NCBI RefSeq assembly: GCF_902753875.1
Contig: NZ_CADDTS010000007.1
Span: forward strand, 1-64,000
Direction: 5' to 3'
DNA: 64,000 nt
Source: Acinetobacter bouvetii
Lineage (GTDB): Bacteria > Pseudomonadota > Gammaproteobacteria > Pseudomonadales > Moraxellaceae
A model generated the notes under the pieces. That model ran no database searches, was not told the DNA's origin, and was given only the letters and a program-made list of their open reading frames with translations. Position 1 is the stretch's first letter. Each line of letters starts with the position of its first letter. Of the stretch, positions 1-8,769 are shown piece by piece. Made by a program: the position numbers and the translations under genes.

Positions 1-28
1 TTGATGAAATACGGTATTCTGATGTGAC

Positions 29-100
29 AAAACCTGAGTCCTTATAGTTAAAGTGTTTGGTCGCACTTATATTTTAACTACTTTAGACTCAGGTTTTTTA
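29..100 (+). terminator. Compound two-level hairpin terminator at the window edge
   Basis: A 12-bp outer stem (29-40 with 86-97) closes onto an inner stem (TAGTTAAA at 45-52 with TTTAACTA at 73-80, or AAGTG with CACTT), and the outer stem ends in a T-run. It probably ends the transcript of a gene lying left of the window. An open frame ending in TGA at 25-27 could be the last codons of that gene, but too little is visible to say. Confidence 0.6.
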
Positions 101-140
101 TTTAAAGCAAACTATGGGACAGCAGTGAGGTGATCCCTTT

Positions 141-536
141 TTATTTAATTCTAAATTTTTGTACCTCAGGTTTTTGATTTCCCCATCCTGTCCAGTAATT
201 GGTAACAGTGACGATCTTATTTTGAATACTCATAATTTTATAAATATCATTGCGGGGTGGTGAAATATCATTCGGGCGAATGACTTCGGTCATGACAAAA
301 ATTTCTGGTGACAGCCAGGTGATGCGCCATGCATCTTTATTATAATAACCGCGGCTGCATTCCATTTCATTTTGCCATGCTGCTGTAGTGGCTTGAGCAT
401 TAAATTTTAAGCCGGCACATTCAGCGCCCTCTAAAATAAGATATTTGCCTTTAAGTGAATCTTGATAATTTTGTGCAAAAGTTACACTAGAAAAGGTGCA
501 CAATAAGAATGTGCTTAATATGAGTTTGTTATTCAT
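141..536 (-). CDS. Small secreted protein of unknown function
   Basis: The 131-residue product starts with a clear Sec signal peptide (basic MNNK, hydrophobic core, cleavage probably after the Ala of VTFA near residue 21), so the mature chain of about 110 residues should be periplasmic or exported. It has two cysteines in the first half of the mature part that could form a disulphide. I recognise no domain. It stands alone and points away from the catabolic cluster; no clear ribosome binding site precedes the ATG. It is kept as a gene because the signal peptide and the length of the frame are convincing. Confidence 0.65.
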   Translation of the reverse strand: MNNKLILSTFLLCTFSSVTFAQNYQDSLKGKYLILEGAECAGLKFNAQATTAAWQNEMECSRGYYNKDAWRITWLSPEIFVMTEVIRPNDISPPRNDIYKIMSIQNKIVTVTNYWTGWGNQKPEVQKFRIK

Positions 537-964
537 GAAATATCTAGTTTATTGATTTGAATGATATAAGTAACATCTTTGCGTATGCTGAAATATGATG
601 TTTGCGCTCAAAATAATCACTTAATCTAGTCTTTTAGTCGTAGATCATACATGTTTGAGGATAGCGGATGATTTCTTCTACACCTGATGCAGGAATGCAT
701 TTTTTAGAGTTTTTCTCATATGGTTGTTTTTAAAAAATAAAACCAAGCTAATTTATAGGAATTAGCTATTGTCATAAATAAAATAAGTATTGGCATAAAA
801 ACCGCAATTTTCCGATTCTAAAACTGTTTATACATATACGCGTTTACCAAGATGGCAGCAGCCATTTGCTGGGCTTTGAGTAGTTTACAGATTTGTTCTT
901 AGTGTTCATCGCCTTTCCATCAAAAACGGTATAAGTCCAATTTTTGCAGTTTAAGGAAACATTG
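537..964. other. 428-bp intergenic region with one perfect inverted repeat
   Basis: This AT-rich stretch separates the small secreted protein from mhpD and must hold the mhpD promoter. The only clear structure is an 8-bp inverted repeat, AGCTAATT at 746-753 and AATTAGCT at 760-767, with a 6-bp spacer. Its size and spacing suit a dimeric regulator, but nothing ties it to a named protein. No tRNA, riboswitch or further gene was seen. Confidence 0.5.
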
Positions 965-1762
965 ATGTCGAATTCTGCTGTTGTTGAATCAGTTGCGCAA
1001 GCCTTACGTGACGCTGAATTATCAAAAACTGCGATTGCACCTGTACGCCCACAGCTTGGCGGCGAAAGTGCAGATGTTGATATTGCATATGCAGTTCAAG
1101 AAGTAAATACCCAACGCGCCGTGGCTGAAGGTCGTCGCCTAACCGGTCGTAAAATTGGTTTAACCTCTAAAGTTGTTCAAGCACAGCTAGGTGTAGATCA
1201 GCCTGACTTCGGTATGCTGTTTGCCGACATGGCTTATGGCGATGGCGAAGCGATTCCAGCTGGCCTGTTGATTCAACCGAAAGTTGAAGCAGAAATCGCG
1301 TTAATCATCAACAAAGATTTAACCCAAGAAAAACACACTTATGCAGACATTATCAGTGCAACAGAATATGCATTGCCTGCTGTAGAAGTGGTCGATAGCC
1401 GTATTGAAAACTGGAAAATTTCATTGATTGATACTGTTGCAGATAACGCATCTTCAGCAGCTTATGTTTTAGGTTCACGTCCAGTGAAACTTGAAAATCT
1501 CGATCTTGTAAATTGCAAAATGACCATGAAACGCGGTGAAGAAATCGTGTCTCAAGGTGTGGGTAAAGCATGTTTATCTAACCCGTTGAATGCTGCTGTT
1601 TGGTTAGCGGATGAAATGGTACGTCGTGGTCGTCCTTTACTTGCAGGTGACATTATTTTAACTGGTGCATTAGGTCCTATGGTTGTAGCTAATGCCGGTG
1701 ATGAATTTGTTGTGGAAATTGAAGGCTTTGGTTCTGTAACTGCTGCTTTTGCTGCTGAATAA
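965..1762 (+). CDS. mhpD: 2-keto-4-pentenoate hydratase (MhpD)
   Basis: Adds water to 2-hydroxypenta-2,4-dienoate to give 4-hydroxy-2-oxopentanoate, the third-last step of the meta-cleavage route. The 265-residue product has the fumarylacetoacetase-fold signature: the acidic metal ligands in VEAEIA (about residue 100) and the conserved AVEVVDSRIENWK stretch (about 140-152). The upstream in-frame start at 944 is rejected because AAGGAA sits correctly before the ATG at 965. It heads the mhpD-mhpF-mhpE set, whose genes follow within 40 bp and 12 bp. Length is close to that known for E. coli MhpD. Confidence 0.93.
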   Translation: MSNSAVVESVAQALRDAELSKTAIAPVRPQLGGESADVDIAYAVQEVNTQRAVAEGRRLTGRKIGLTSKVVQAQLGVDQPDFGMLFADMAYGDGEAIPAGLLIQPKVEAEIALIINKDLTQEKHTYADIISATEYALPAVEVVDSRIENWKISLIDTVADNASSAAYVLGSRPVKLENLDLVNCKMTMKRGEEIVSQGVGKACLSNPLNAAVWLADEMVRRGRPLLAGDIILTGALGPMVVANAGDEFVVEIEGFGSVTAAFAAE

Positions 1763-1799
1763 GTCAGAATTTTAAGCGCATTTTTAAGAGATATTGTTC

Positions 1800-2696
1800 A
1801 TGAAAAAGATTAAATGTGCATTGATCGGTCCAGGGAATATTGGTACTGACTTGCTATACAAATTACAACGCAGTGAATTTTTAGAACCTGTATGGATGGT
1901 GGGGATTGACCCAACTTCTGAAGGTTTGGCTCGCGCTGCAAAAATGGGCATTAAAACCACTGCAGAAGGTGTAGATGGTTTATTGCCTCACGTGATTGCA
2001 GACGACATCAAAATTGCATTCGATGCTACTTCTGCATACGTGCATGCTGAAAACAGCCGCAAGTTGAATGAACTTGGCGTGTTGATGATTGACTTGACAC
2101 CGGCTGCAATTGGTCCATTCTGTGTACCGCCAGTAAACCTTGAAGCATTGCTTGAACAAGGTGAAGTGCCAAACGTAAACATGGTGACATGTGGCGGTCA
2201 GGCAACCATTCCTATGGTTGCGGCTATTTCACGCGTTCAACCAGTGAACTACGGTGAAATCATTGCCACTGTATCGACTAAATCAGTAGGTCCAGGTACA
2301 CGTAAAAACATTGATGAATTTACACGTACCACTGCGGGCGCAATTGAACAAGTGGGCGGTGCGAAACAAGGTAAAGCAATCATCATCATCAACCCGGCTG
2401 AGCCACCGTTGATGATGCGTGATACAGTTCACTGCCTTGTTGAAGGTGAACCAGATCAAGCTGCGATCACAGAATCTGTGCATGCAATGATTAAAGAAGT
2501 TCAAAAATATGTACCGGGTTACAAACTTGTAAACGGTCCAGTATTTGACGGTAACCGTGTTTCAATCTTCTTAGAAGTTGAAGGTTTAGGTGACTTCTTG
2601 CCTAAATATGCAGGTAACCTCGACATTATGACTGCTGCTGCTGCACGTACTGCAGAAATGTTTGCAGAACGCGTTTTATCAACAGTTGAAGCTTAA
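1800..2696 (+). CDS. mhpF: Acetaldehyde dehydrogenase, CoA-acylating (MhpF)
   Basis: Oxidises acetaldehyde with NAD and CoA to acetyl-CoA. The Rossmann motif GPGNIGTD is at residues 10-17 and the catalytic cysteine is C131 in [10 protein letters not shown], matching the known DmpF/MhpF enzymes; at 298 residues the length fits. ATG at 1800 is chosen over TTG at 1794 because AAGAG at 1786-1790 is spaced well for the ATG and too close to the TTG. In this family the enzyme works as a complex with the aldolase encoded next, which channels the toxic acetaldehyde; that is family knowledge, supported here by adjacency. Confidence 0.95.
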   Translation: MKKIKCALIGPGNIGTDLLYKLQRSEFLEPVWMVGIDPTSEGLARAAKMGIKTTAEGVDGLLPHVIADDIKIAFDATSAYVHAENSRKLNELGVLMIDLTPAAIGPFCVPPVNLEALLEQGEVPNVNMVTCGGQATIPMVAAISRVQPVNYGEIIATVSTKSVGPGTRKNIDEFTRTTAGAIEQVGGAKQGKAIIIINPAEPPLMMRDTVHCLVEGEPDQAAITESVHAMIKEVQKYVPGYKLVNGPVFDGNRVSIFLEVEGLGDFLPKYAGNLDIMTAAAARTAEMFAERVLSTVEA

Positions 2697-2707
2697 GGAG
2701 TAGCCAC

Positions 2708-3727
2708 ATGTCTAAGGTTATTATTCACGATATGACTTTACGTGATGGTATGCATCCAATGCGCCATCAAACATCAATCGAGCAAATGGTTGCAATTTCA
2801 ACTGCGCTTGATGATGCCGGTGTTCCTTTAATTGAAGTGACACACGGTGACGGTCTTGGCGGTAACTCAGTAAACTATGGTTTTGCTGCGGCGACTGACG
2901 AAGAATATTTAAAAGCGGTGATTCCAAACCTTAAACAAGCGAAAGTGTCTGCACTTTTACTTCCGGGTATCGGTACGGTGGATCACTTGCACATGGCGCA
3001 TGATGTGGGTGTTTCTACCATTCGTGTTGCAACCCATTCAACAGAAGCAGACGTTTCTGAACAGCACATTACTGCTGCGCGAAAATTGGGCATGGACACT
3101 GTGGGCTTCTTGATGATGGCGCACATGGCTTCTCCAGAAAAATTGCTCGAAGAAGCGCAAAAAATGGTGTCTTACGGTGCAAACTGTATCTATGTGACTG
3201 ACTCTGCTGGTTATATGCTTCCTCAAGATGTAACTGACCGTGTGGGCATTTTACGTGCAAACTTAGGTTCAGACATCGAACTCGGTTTCCATGGTCACCA
3301 CAACTTGGGTATGGGTGTTGCAAACTCTGTTGCAGCAGTTGAAGCTGGCGCGATCCGTGTTGACTTGGCATCTGCCGGTTTAGGTGCAGGCGCAGGTAAT
3401 ACACCGCTTGAATTATTCGTTGCTGTGGCTAACCGTATGGGTATGGACACTGGCGTAGACTTGTTCAAAGTCCAAGACGTTGCAGAAGAATTGGTTGTTC
3501 CAATGATGCATCAGCCAATCCGTGCTGACCGTGATGCAGCAACTTTAGGTTATGCAGGTGTTTACTCTTCATTCCTATTGTTCGCTAAACGCGCAGAAGC
3601 AAAATACGGCGTATCAGCACGTGAAATTCTTATGGAATTGGGTCGCCGCGGTACTGTTGGCGGTCAAGAAGACATGATCGAAGATTTGGCCTTGACCATG
3701 TCTAAAGCCAAAGAAGCGAATGCTTGA
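2708..3727 (+). CDS. mhpE: 4-hydroxy-2-oxovalerate aldolase (MhpE)
   Basis: Splits 4-hydroxy-2-oxopentanoate into pyruvate and acetaldehyde. The 339-residue protein has the DRE-TIM motif [12 protein letters not shown] (R12, D13, H16) and the metal-binding GFHGHHN near residue 200, both typical of DmpG/MhpE. A strong AAGGAG lies before the ATG, and the gene starts 12 bp after mhpF, so the two partners are probably co-translated. A terminator follows at 3755-3785 and ends this transcription unit. Confidence 0.95.
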   Translation: MSKVIIHDMTLRDGMHPMRHQTSIEQMVAISTALDDAGVPLIEVTHGDGLGGNSVNYGFAAATDEEYLKAVIPNLKQAKVSALLLPGIGTVDHLHMAHDVGVSTIRVATHSTEADVSEQHITAARKLGMDTVGFLMMAHMASPEKLLEEAQKMVSYGANCIYVTDSAGYMLPQDVTDRVGILRANLGSDIELGFHGHHNLGMGVANSVAAVEAGAIRVDLASAGLGAGAGNTPLELFVAVANRMGMDTGVDLFKVQDVAEELVVPMMHQPIRADRDAATLGYAGVYSSFLLFAKRAEAKYGVSAREILMELGRRGTVGGQEDMIEDLALTMSKAKEANA

Positions 3728-3754
3728 TTTTTAAGTTTTAATTAAAAATCAAGC

Positions 3755-3785
3755 CAAAAAAGCACCCTAACCTGGGTGCTTTTTT
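3755..3785 (+). terminator. Rho-independent terminator after mhpE
   Basis: AGCACCC at 3761-3767 pairs with GGGTGCT at 3774-3780 across a 6-nt loop, flanked by an A-run and a T-run, so it is a strong terminator. Confidence 0.9.
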
Positions 3786-4151
3786 ATGCCTGAATATTTA
3801 ATTTATAGATAAAAAATATCATGCAATAGTTGAAATATATTAATATAATCAATTGCTTAACTGAATTTTAAAGCTGTTTAAACTTAAAAACGATTAATCA
3901 TTTCTTTTTAGCAAGCAAAAAAGCAAAAAATGCTAAAAATAGACACCGGAACAAGGCCTTAAAAATCACAGGATAAAATTTATGTGAAATATCTTATTGT
4001 TTAAAGTTCTTAACGAAATAGGCTACACAATTTAAAAAACGACAAAAATAACGTTAAATTATTGCAATATTAAGACTCTGGTCGGATTTTTTTTCACGAC
4101 ATAGTTCAGCATGATGGCGTCATAGCTTAATTTGATTACTAGGAATAAGCC
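3786..4151. other. AT-rich intergenic region before the oprD-type gene
   Basis: Apart from the terminator at its left edge this region shows no repeat, RNA gene or ORF that I can support. It is very AT-rich and presumably carries the porin promoter, but no convincing -35/-10 pair was picked out. Confidence 0.5.
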
Positions 4152-5405
4152 ATGCGTCGTCAAAATTTATGGATAGCAATACTTGCTGCGACAGCAACTT
4201 TAGGGACAACTGCATCACGTGCAGATTTTGTTGACGACAGCCAAGTACAATTGAAATTTAAAAATTTCTATTTAGACCGTCAGATTGCGGAAACACCAAA
4301 TAAAAATTGGGGCTCATGGTCTCAAGGCGTGACTTTGGATGCGAAGTCAGGCTATCAAGATATTGGTGCTGGCATTCAGGTGGGTGCGGACCTGTTGGTT
4401 CAGCATGCATTCAAGTTAAATGGTCGTGATAAAAATGCAGACTGGGTTTTGCCACATGATGGTAAAGAGTCTAAAGACAACTTTGGTAAAGTCGGTGCGA
4501 CTTTAAAAGCCAAAGTTTCACAAACTGAATTAAAAGTGGGTGAGTTATTGCCGGTATCACCAGTTTTAGTCTTTGATCCGTCTCGTCAGTTAATTACGAC
4601 GTATAGCGGTGCATGGCTGGAATCTAAAGATATTAAAGATACCAAACTTACTTTGGCCTACATTGATGGTATTAATAACCGTTATGACAACCAGTTCCGT
4701 GACTTGACGTTGTTTGCGCCGGCAAAAGGTGCGAAATATTATGACAATGGTCCTGCTGCTGACGGTATGTATATTGCGGGTATTGATCATCAATTTACTC
4801 CGGAAATTGGCGCTAGTTACTGGTATGCCGATGTTAAAGACATTTACCAACAGCATTATGTGGGTGTGAACTACAAAACCAAACTAGGTGAAAAAGCCAA
4901 GTTGGACAGCCATATCCGTTACTTTGATAACTCGGAGTCTGGTGACAAGCTGTATAAAGAGATTGATAATCAGGCGTTGTCTGTTGGTGCAAAAGTGAAT
5001 TACGGTGCACATACGGTAGGTTTGGGTTATCAGCAAATGTTTGGTAAAAGTGCGTTTCCAACCTTGGGTGGCTGGGTACCGCAGCCTTACTTAGTGAACT
5101 GGGGTGTAGCAACATTTACTTACCCTGATGAAAAATCACTTGGTTTAACATACGGCTATGATTTTTCTGATTTAGGTGCTAAAGGTTTATCGGCAACAGC
5201 TGTGTACATGATGGGGCAGGATGCAACTGTTGGTGCACTGAAAAATCAAGACTCTGAAGAATTTAATGCAATTGTAAACTACACCGTTCCTGAGGGTAAG
5301 TTGAAAGGTTTAGGCTTCCAGGCGATGTATATCGATGCGGATTTCGATTATAAGTCTGATCTGAAAGAGTACCGTGTAGCTACCACTTATACCTATAAGT
5401 TCTAA
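4152..5405 (+). CDS. OprD-family outer-membrane porin
   Basis: The 417-residue product begins with a signal peptide (cleaved near residue 24, after SRA) and continues as alternating amphipathic strands ending in the aromatic TYTYKF that marks outer-membrane barrels. The opening of the mature chain, DFVDDSQVQLKFKNFYLDR, is typical of the OprD family, whose members pass small carboxylates and basic amino acids. Its place between mhpE and mhpC suggests it admits phenylpropionate or cinnamate; this is inference from position only. AGGAA precedes the ATG, and a strong terminator follows directly, so it is likely monocistronic. Confidence 0.9.
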   Translation: MRRQNLWIAILAATATLGTTASRADFVDDSQVQLKFKNFYLDRQIAETPNKNWGSWSQGVTLDAKSGYQDIGAGIQVGADLLVQHAFKLNGRDKNADWVLPHDGKESKDNFGKVGATLKAKVSQTELKVGELLPVSPVLVFDPSRQLITTYSGAWLESKDIKDTKLTLAYIDGINNRYDNQFRDLTLFAPAKGAKYYDNGPAADGMYIAGIDHQFTPEIGASYWYADVKDIYQQHYVGVNYKTKLGEKAKLDSHIRYFDNSESGDKLYKEIDNQALSVGAKVNYGAHTVGLGYQQMFGKSAFPTLGGWVPQPYLVNWGVATFTYPDEKSLGLTYGYDFSDLGAKGLSATAVYMMGQDATVGALKNQDSEEFNAIVNYTVPEGKLKGLGFQAMYIDADFDYKSDLKEYRVATTYTYKF

Positions 5406-5420
5406 TTGGTGAAACGGATA

Positions 5421-5452
5421 AAAAGAGCGACTGTAGACCAGTCGCTCTTTTT
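5421..5452 (+). terminator. Rho-independent terminator after the porin gene
   Basis: A perfect 13-bp stem (5421-5433 with 5439-5451) containing GAGCGACTG and its complement is followed by a T-run. Confidence 0.92.
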
Positions 5453-5698
5453 TATGCTTGAAACGTATTTTATTTTTGAATACCCTCAAAAATCTAAGGG
5501 TTTAATTTAAATAAAGTATTTAAAAACAAATAGTTAAATTATCGTTTTTTTATAGTGTTTGATCGTAAATTTGTATCAGTTGGACGGATGCGAACAGGTA
5601 ATATAAGGCTGTAAAAAAGTAAATTTCACTGAGTCAACTTGACGTTAAATTCTCAATAAAGATGGAAACGCAAGCTAAAGACTGTACGAGGAGTATGT

Positions 5699-6556
5699 AT
5701 GAGCACTGTTCAAATCCCTGAATATACAACAGATCCATTCTTTGGCTTAGAAGACAAATGGATTGAAACAGCAGAAGGTGAGTTGACTCACTATCACGAA
5801 GTGGGTGAAGGTACTCCTATTCTTTTCTTGCACGGTTCAGGTACAGGTGTATCGGCTGCGGCAAACTGGTGGTTAAACTTGCCACAAATTGGTGAGCAAG
5901 CACGTTGTATCGCAATCGACACGATTGGTTATGGTCAAACTGTGGTTGCACCAAATACCGCTTACGGTATTCGTGCATGGGTAGACCACGCGGTACGTAC
6001 TTTAGACGCACTTGGCATTGAAAAAACCTGGTTGGTGGGTAACTCTTTGGGTGGCTGGTTGGCATTCCAATTAGCATTGGATTATCCAGAGCGTGTACTG
6101 GGTATTGTGTCTATGGGTACAGGTGGTGCGAAACAGACTGCTGCACTAAAAGCGCATGCTAACCCGGTATTGACTGAAGAGGGCATCAAGAAAACATTGT
6201 CTATGTTTGTTGTAAACAAAGACTTGATCACTGAAGAATTGGTAAAAGTACGTTTTGCTTCAGCTGCAAATGACTATGCATCTAACCGTTTAATGGACGT
6301 TGTGGGCGCACGTGACCGTGACCGTTTTGAATTCCCGCTTGATTTTGAAAAAATGAAAGACATTACTGTTCCAGTATTGCTCATTCATGGTGTACAAGAC
6401 GTAGTGATTCCAGTGTCACGTACTTGGGATATTTTAAACACGGTTCCAAATTCAGATGCACACATCTTCAGCCAGTGTGGTCACTGGTCTCAAGTGGAAA
6501 AAGCAGAAGAATTTAACACTGTAATTAAAGATTACTTAGCTGCACGTGGCGTTTAA
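5699..6556 (+). CDS. mhpC: Meta-cleavage product hydrolase (MhpC-type alpha/beta hydrolase)
   Basis: Hydrolyses the ring-fission product 2-hydroxy-6-oxonona-2,4-dienedioate to 2-hydroxypentadienoate and succinate. The 285-residue protein shows the oxyanion HGSGTG (45-50), nucleophile elbow GNSLGG with Ser116, acid Asp234 in GVQDVVIP, and His262 in CGHWSQVEKAEEF, the layout of MhpC and BphD. GAGGAG stands at 5688-5693 before the ATG. It is a single-gene unit with its own terminator, between the porin and the regulator. The substrate is assigned from pathway context: it is the only such hydrolase beside mhpB. Confidence 0.88.
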   Translation: MSTVQIPEYTTDPFFGLEDKWIETAEGELTHYHEVGEGTPILFLHGSGTGVSAAANWWLNLPQIGEQARCIAIDTIGYGQTVVAPNTAYGIRAWVDHAVRTLDALGIEKTWLVGNSLGGWLAFQLALDYPERVLGIVSMGTGGAKQTAALKAHANPVLTEEGIKKTLSMFVVNKDLITEELVKVRFASAANDYASNRLMDVVGARDRDRFEFPLDFEKMKDITVPVLLIHGVQDVVIPVSRTWDILNTVPNSDAHIFSQCGHWSQVEKAEEFNTVIKDYLAARGV

Positions 6557-6578
6557 GTATATCTTGCTATAAAGCCAT

Positions 6579-6608
6579 AAAAAGGATGACTTCGGTCATC
6601 CTTTTTTT
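6579..6608 (+). terminator. Terminator with a UUCG loop after mhpC
   Basis: AAAAGGATGAC (6580-6590) and its complement (6595-6605) enclose the very stable TTCG tetraloop and run into a T-tract. It lies between the convergent mhpC and DUF1345 genes. Confidence 0.93.
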
Positions 6609-6625
6609 ATGGAATTTTAAATCGA

Positions 6626-7303
6626 TCAGGTACTTATAAAGTTAGCTGCAACATTAATACTGATGGCCAGAATGGTGGTATTAAAACCATAAGCCAAAAT
6701 TAAATGTAAGGTATTTAAAACCCGCATGCTTTGACGGGTGATGCTGACATCAGCTGTTTGCGCAGAGGTGCCAATGATATAGCTGAAATATAAAAAGTCA
6801 GGATAGGTTGGTTGCGGTGATTTTGGAAATTCTAAGCCACCTTCCTTATGTTTTTCCAGGGCCAAATAAAAATCATGTGCATAATGAATGGCGAAGATGG
6901 TATGCATAAAAAACCATGCGGAAGCAATGGTGAGAATAGAGAGGACCAAATGACCGGTTCGAATGCTCGTATTTTGAGGTAAATGATTAATTTCAATAAT
7001 AATGGCAATAAAGCACATGATTAAGGTGAGGATCACCAAAAACATAATGATCCATTTGCTGGCATCTTGCTGCATGGCACGCTGCAGGATATGACCATGG
7101 TCTATACGCCAGAGTTTAGTGACGGTGAAAAACAAATATGTATAGATGGTGATATTCCAGCTGATTAATAGGCAGGTCGACCAGCTCCATGGCGTGACGA
7201 AATTTAAAATCAGATACAGCACAGCTATTGCTGGAAAGATAACAAAGAAATAAAGATGCGATTGAATACTGGTTTTAATCTGCTGAATCAGCTGCATAAT
7301 CAT
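6626..7303 (-). CDS. DUF1345 family membrane protein
   Basis: This integral membrane protein has four to five hydrophobic segments and ends in a region rich in small polar and hydrophobic residues (YFSYIIGTSAQTADVSIT, then a last membrane span), typical of DUF1345. The family has no established function. The start is placed at 7303 because AGGA at 7308-7311 lies just upstream; a GTG at 7333 would add ten residues but has no ribosome binding site. It sits between mhpC and the hcaR-like gene on the regulator's strand. With no dedicated inner-membrane permease seen in the cluster, a transport role is possible but unsupported. Confidence 0.75.
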   Translation of the reverse strand: MIMQLIQQIKTSIQSHLYFFVIFPAIAVLYLILNFVTPWSWSTCLLISWNITIYTYLFFTVTKLWRIDHGHILQRAMQQDASKWIIMFLVILTLIMCFIAIIIEINHLPQNTSIRTGHLVLSILTIASAWFFMHTIFAIHYAHDFYLALEKHKEGGLEFPKSPQPTYPDFLYFSYIIGTSAQTADVSITRQSMRVLNTLHLILAYGFNTTILAISINVAANFIST

Positions 7304-7515
7304 CTTGTCCTTTATTGTTGTTTTAGATACCACCAGAGCCTCAGCTGCCTGTCAAAGTTTTATTAGACTTAAGTTGTAATTTCTGATTATAAAAAAAAAT
7401 TTTATGGGTGAATGAGGAAAAAATTATAAGTTATTTCCTATCATCAAAGAGTAAACGATAAGAAATATGCCTAAGACTTAAGTCTGAAATGGTTTAAAAA
7501 TACACAATTTGAAAT

Positions 7516-7558
7516 AAAAAAGGCCCCCATTATTTATGAGAAAAATAATGAGGGCTGC
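7516..7558 (-). terminator. Terminator after the hcaR-like gene
   Basis: GCCC and CATTATTT pair with AAATAATG and GGGC around a short loop, and on the minus strand the stem is followed by a T-run (complement of the A-run near 7516-7523). Confidence 0.8.
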
Positions 7559-7588
7559 AATTTTCAACTTTAGTCTGAAAAAAATGAC

Positions 7589-8488
7589 TTAATCACGATT
7601 AATATTTAGATAAAACACATGAGTAAGTAGCTCGATAAACTTCTTCACCGCGATAGAATTGCTGTTTTTATGGTAACTCGCATACAAGTCGAGGTAAGGA
7701 AGTTCAACATCTAGGGTGCGAATCACTGAATTGCTTGTGATGAGTGGTGCAACATAACCTGGCAGAATGGTACAACCGAGTCCCATACCTATAGCATTAA
7801 TATTAAATAAGATATTGTCGGCTTTTTGCACAATATTAAACTCAATGCCATTAGCTTTGGAAAAGTCTAAAATGGCATTGTGCAAGGTCAATGATTGCTC
7901 TGCTGCTGGAATAATAAAATCTATACTATTCAATGCTTTAACTGGTATGCGTTCATATTTTGCCAACGGGTGATTTTCCGGCAAGATAAAGATCAGCGGC
8001 TCACGTAAAACAAATAAACTTTCAATTTCATCACTATTGAAATTATGTCGGGTGAAGGTAACATCCAGCTCACCTTTTTTCAGCAATTTCATCTGCTCAC
8101 TGTTATTCAGGCTAAGCAAATCAATTTTTAAATCAGGGTTTTGTACACGTAAATTGGGTAGTACATAAGGGAAAATTTTCATTTCCGCGACAGGGACAAA
8201 ACCAATGCGTAGCATTTGCTGCTTGGCCTGTGAAACCTGACGTGCCATGGCAATGGCTTTATCTGCCTGAGCCAGCGTTAAACGTGCTTGTTCCAGGAAT
8301 ACAGCACCTTCTTCGGTCAATTCAACCTTGCGTTTGGTGCGATATAGCAGCTTTACGCCCACATCATCTTCTAAATCTTTGATCTGCTGACTTAAAGATG
8401 GCTGGGCAGTATAAAGCTTTAACGCTGCCTTACTGAAGTTTAGTTCTTCTGCAACGGTGATAAAATATCGAAGGTGTCGTAATTCCAT
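7589..8488 (-). CDS. hcaR: LysR-type regulator of the hca cluster (HcaR-like)
   Basis: The 299-residue protein has the LysR N-terminal winged helix (MELRHLRYFITVAEELNFSK, then the recognition-helix stretch TAQPSLSQQIKDLE at about residues 28-41) and a periplasmic-binding-protein-like effector domain from about residue 90. Both the start and the effector-domain phrases RIGFVPVAEMKIFPYVLP and GMGLGCTILPGYV closely resemble E. coli HcaR from memory. It is divergent from hcaE across 281 bp, the classic arrangement for a LysR activator responding to the pathway substrate. Known HcaR activates the hca genes with phenylpropionate or cinnamate; the same role is inferred here. Confidence 0.85.
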   Translation of the reverse strand: MELRHLRYFITVAEELNFSKAALKLYTAQPSLSQQIKDLEDDVGVKLLYRTKRKVELTEEGAVFLEQARLTLAQADKAIAMARQVSQAKQQMLRIGFVPVAEMKIFPYVLPNLRVQNPDLKIDLLSLNNSEQMKLLKKGELDVTFTRHNFNSDEIESLFVLREPLIFILPENHPLAKYERIPVKALNSIDFIIPAAEQSLTLHNAILDFSKANGIEFNIVQKADNILFNINAIGMGLGCTILPGYVAPLITSNSVIRTLDVELPYLDLYASYHKNSNSIAVKKFIELLTHVFYLNINRD

Positions 8489-8769
8489 ATAATCCGTCCA
8501 ATGAGTAATCCAAAAAATGTATTACTATGATTTGCTAAGAGTATAATCTATAAACAACTATGGCGTGAAGATGATTCTGCTATTTAGAAAATAAATGGTC
8601 TGGCGCAATCTATTGATGTTTTAATATAAGAAAAATGTCTGCCAATTATCTTTAAAATATCTTAATTGAAACAAAAAAAATATTTCACTAAAAGCCTCTA
8701 AAAAACCATCATCCAGTAAAAGTTGAGTCTATTTGTTTGTGACCCCACGGTTGTCGCAGGAGAGCTTTC

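Noticed and set aside
4051..5651. Shared 10-mer ACGTTAAATT upstream of the porin gene (4051-4060) and of mhpC (5642-5651)
   Set aside because: A 10-base match in AT-rich DNA is not rare enough, the distances to the start codons differ, and it is absent before hcaE and mhpD.
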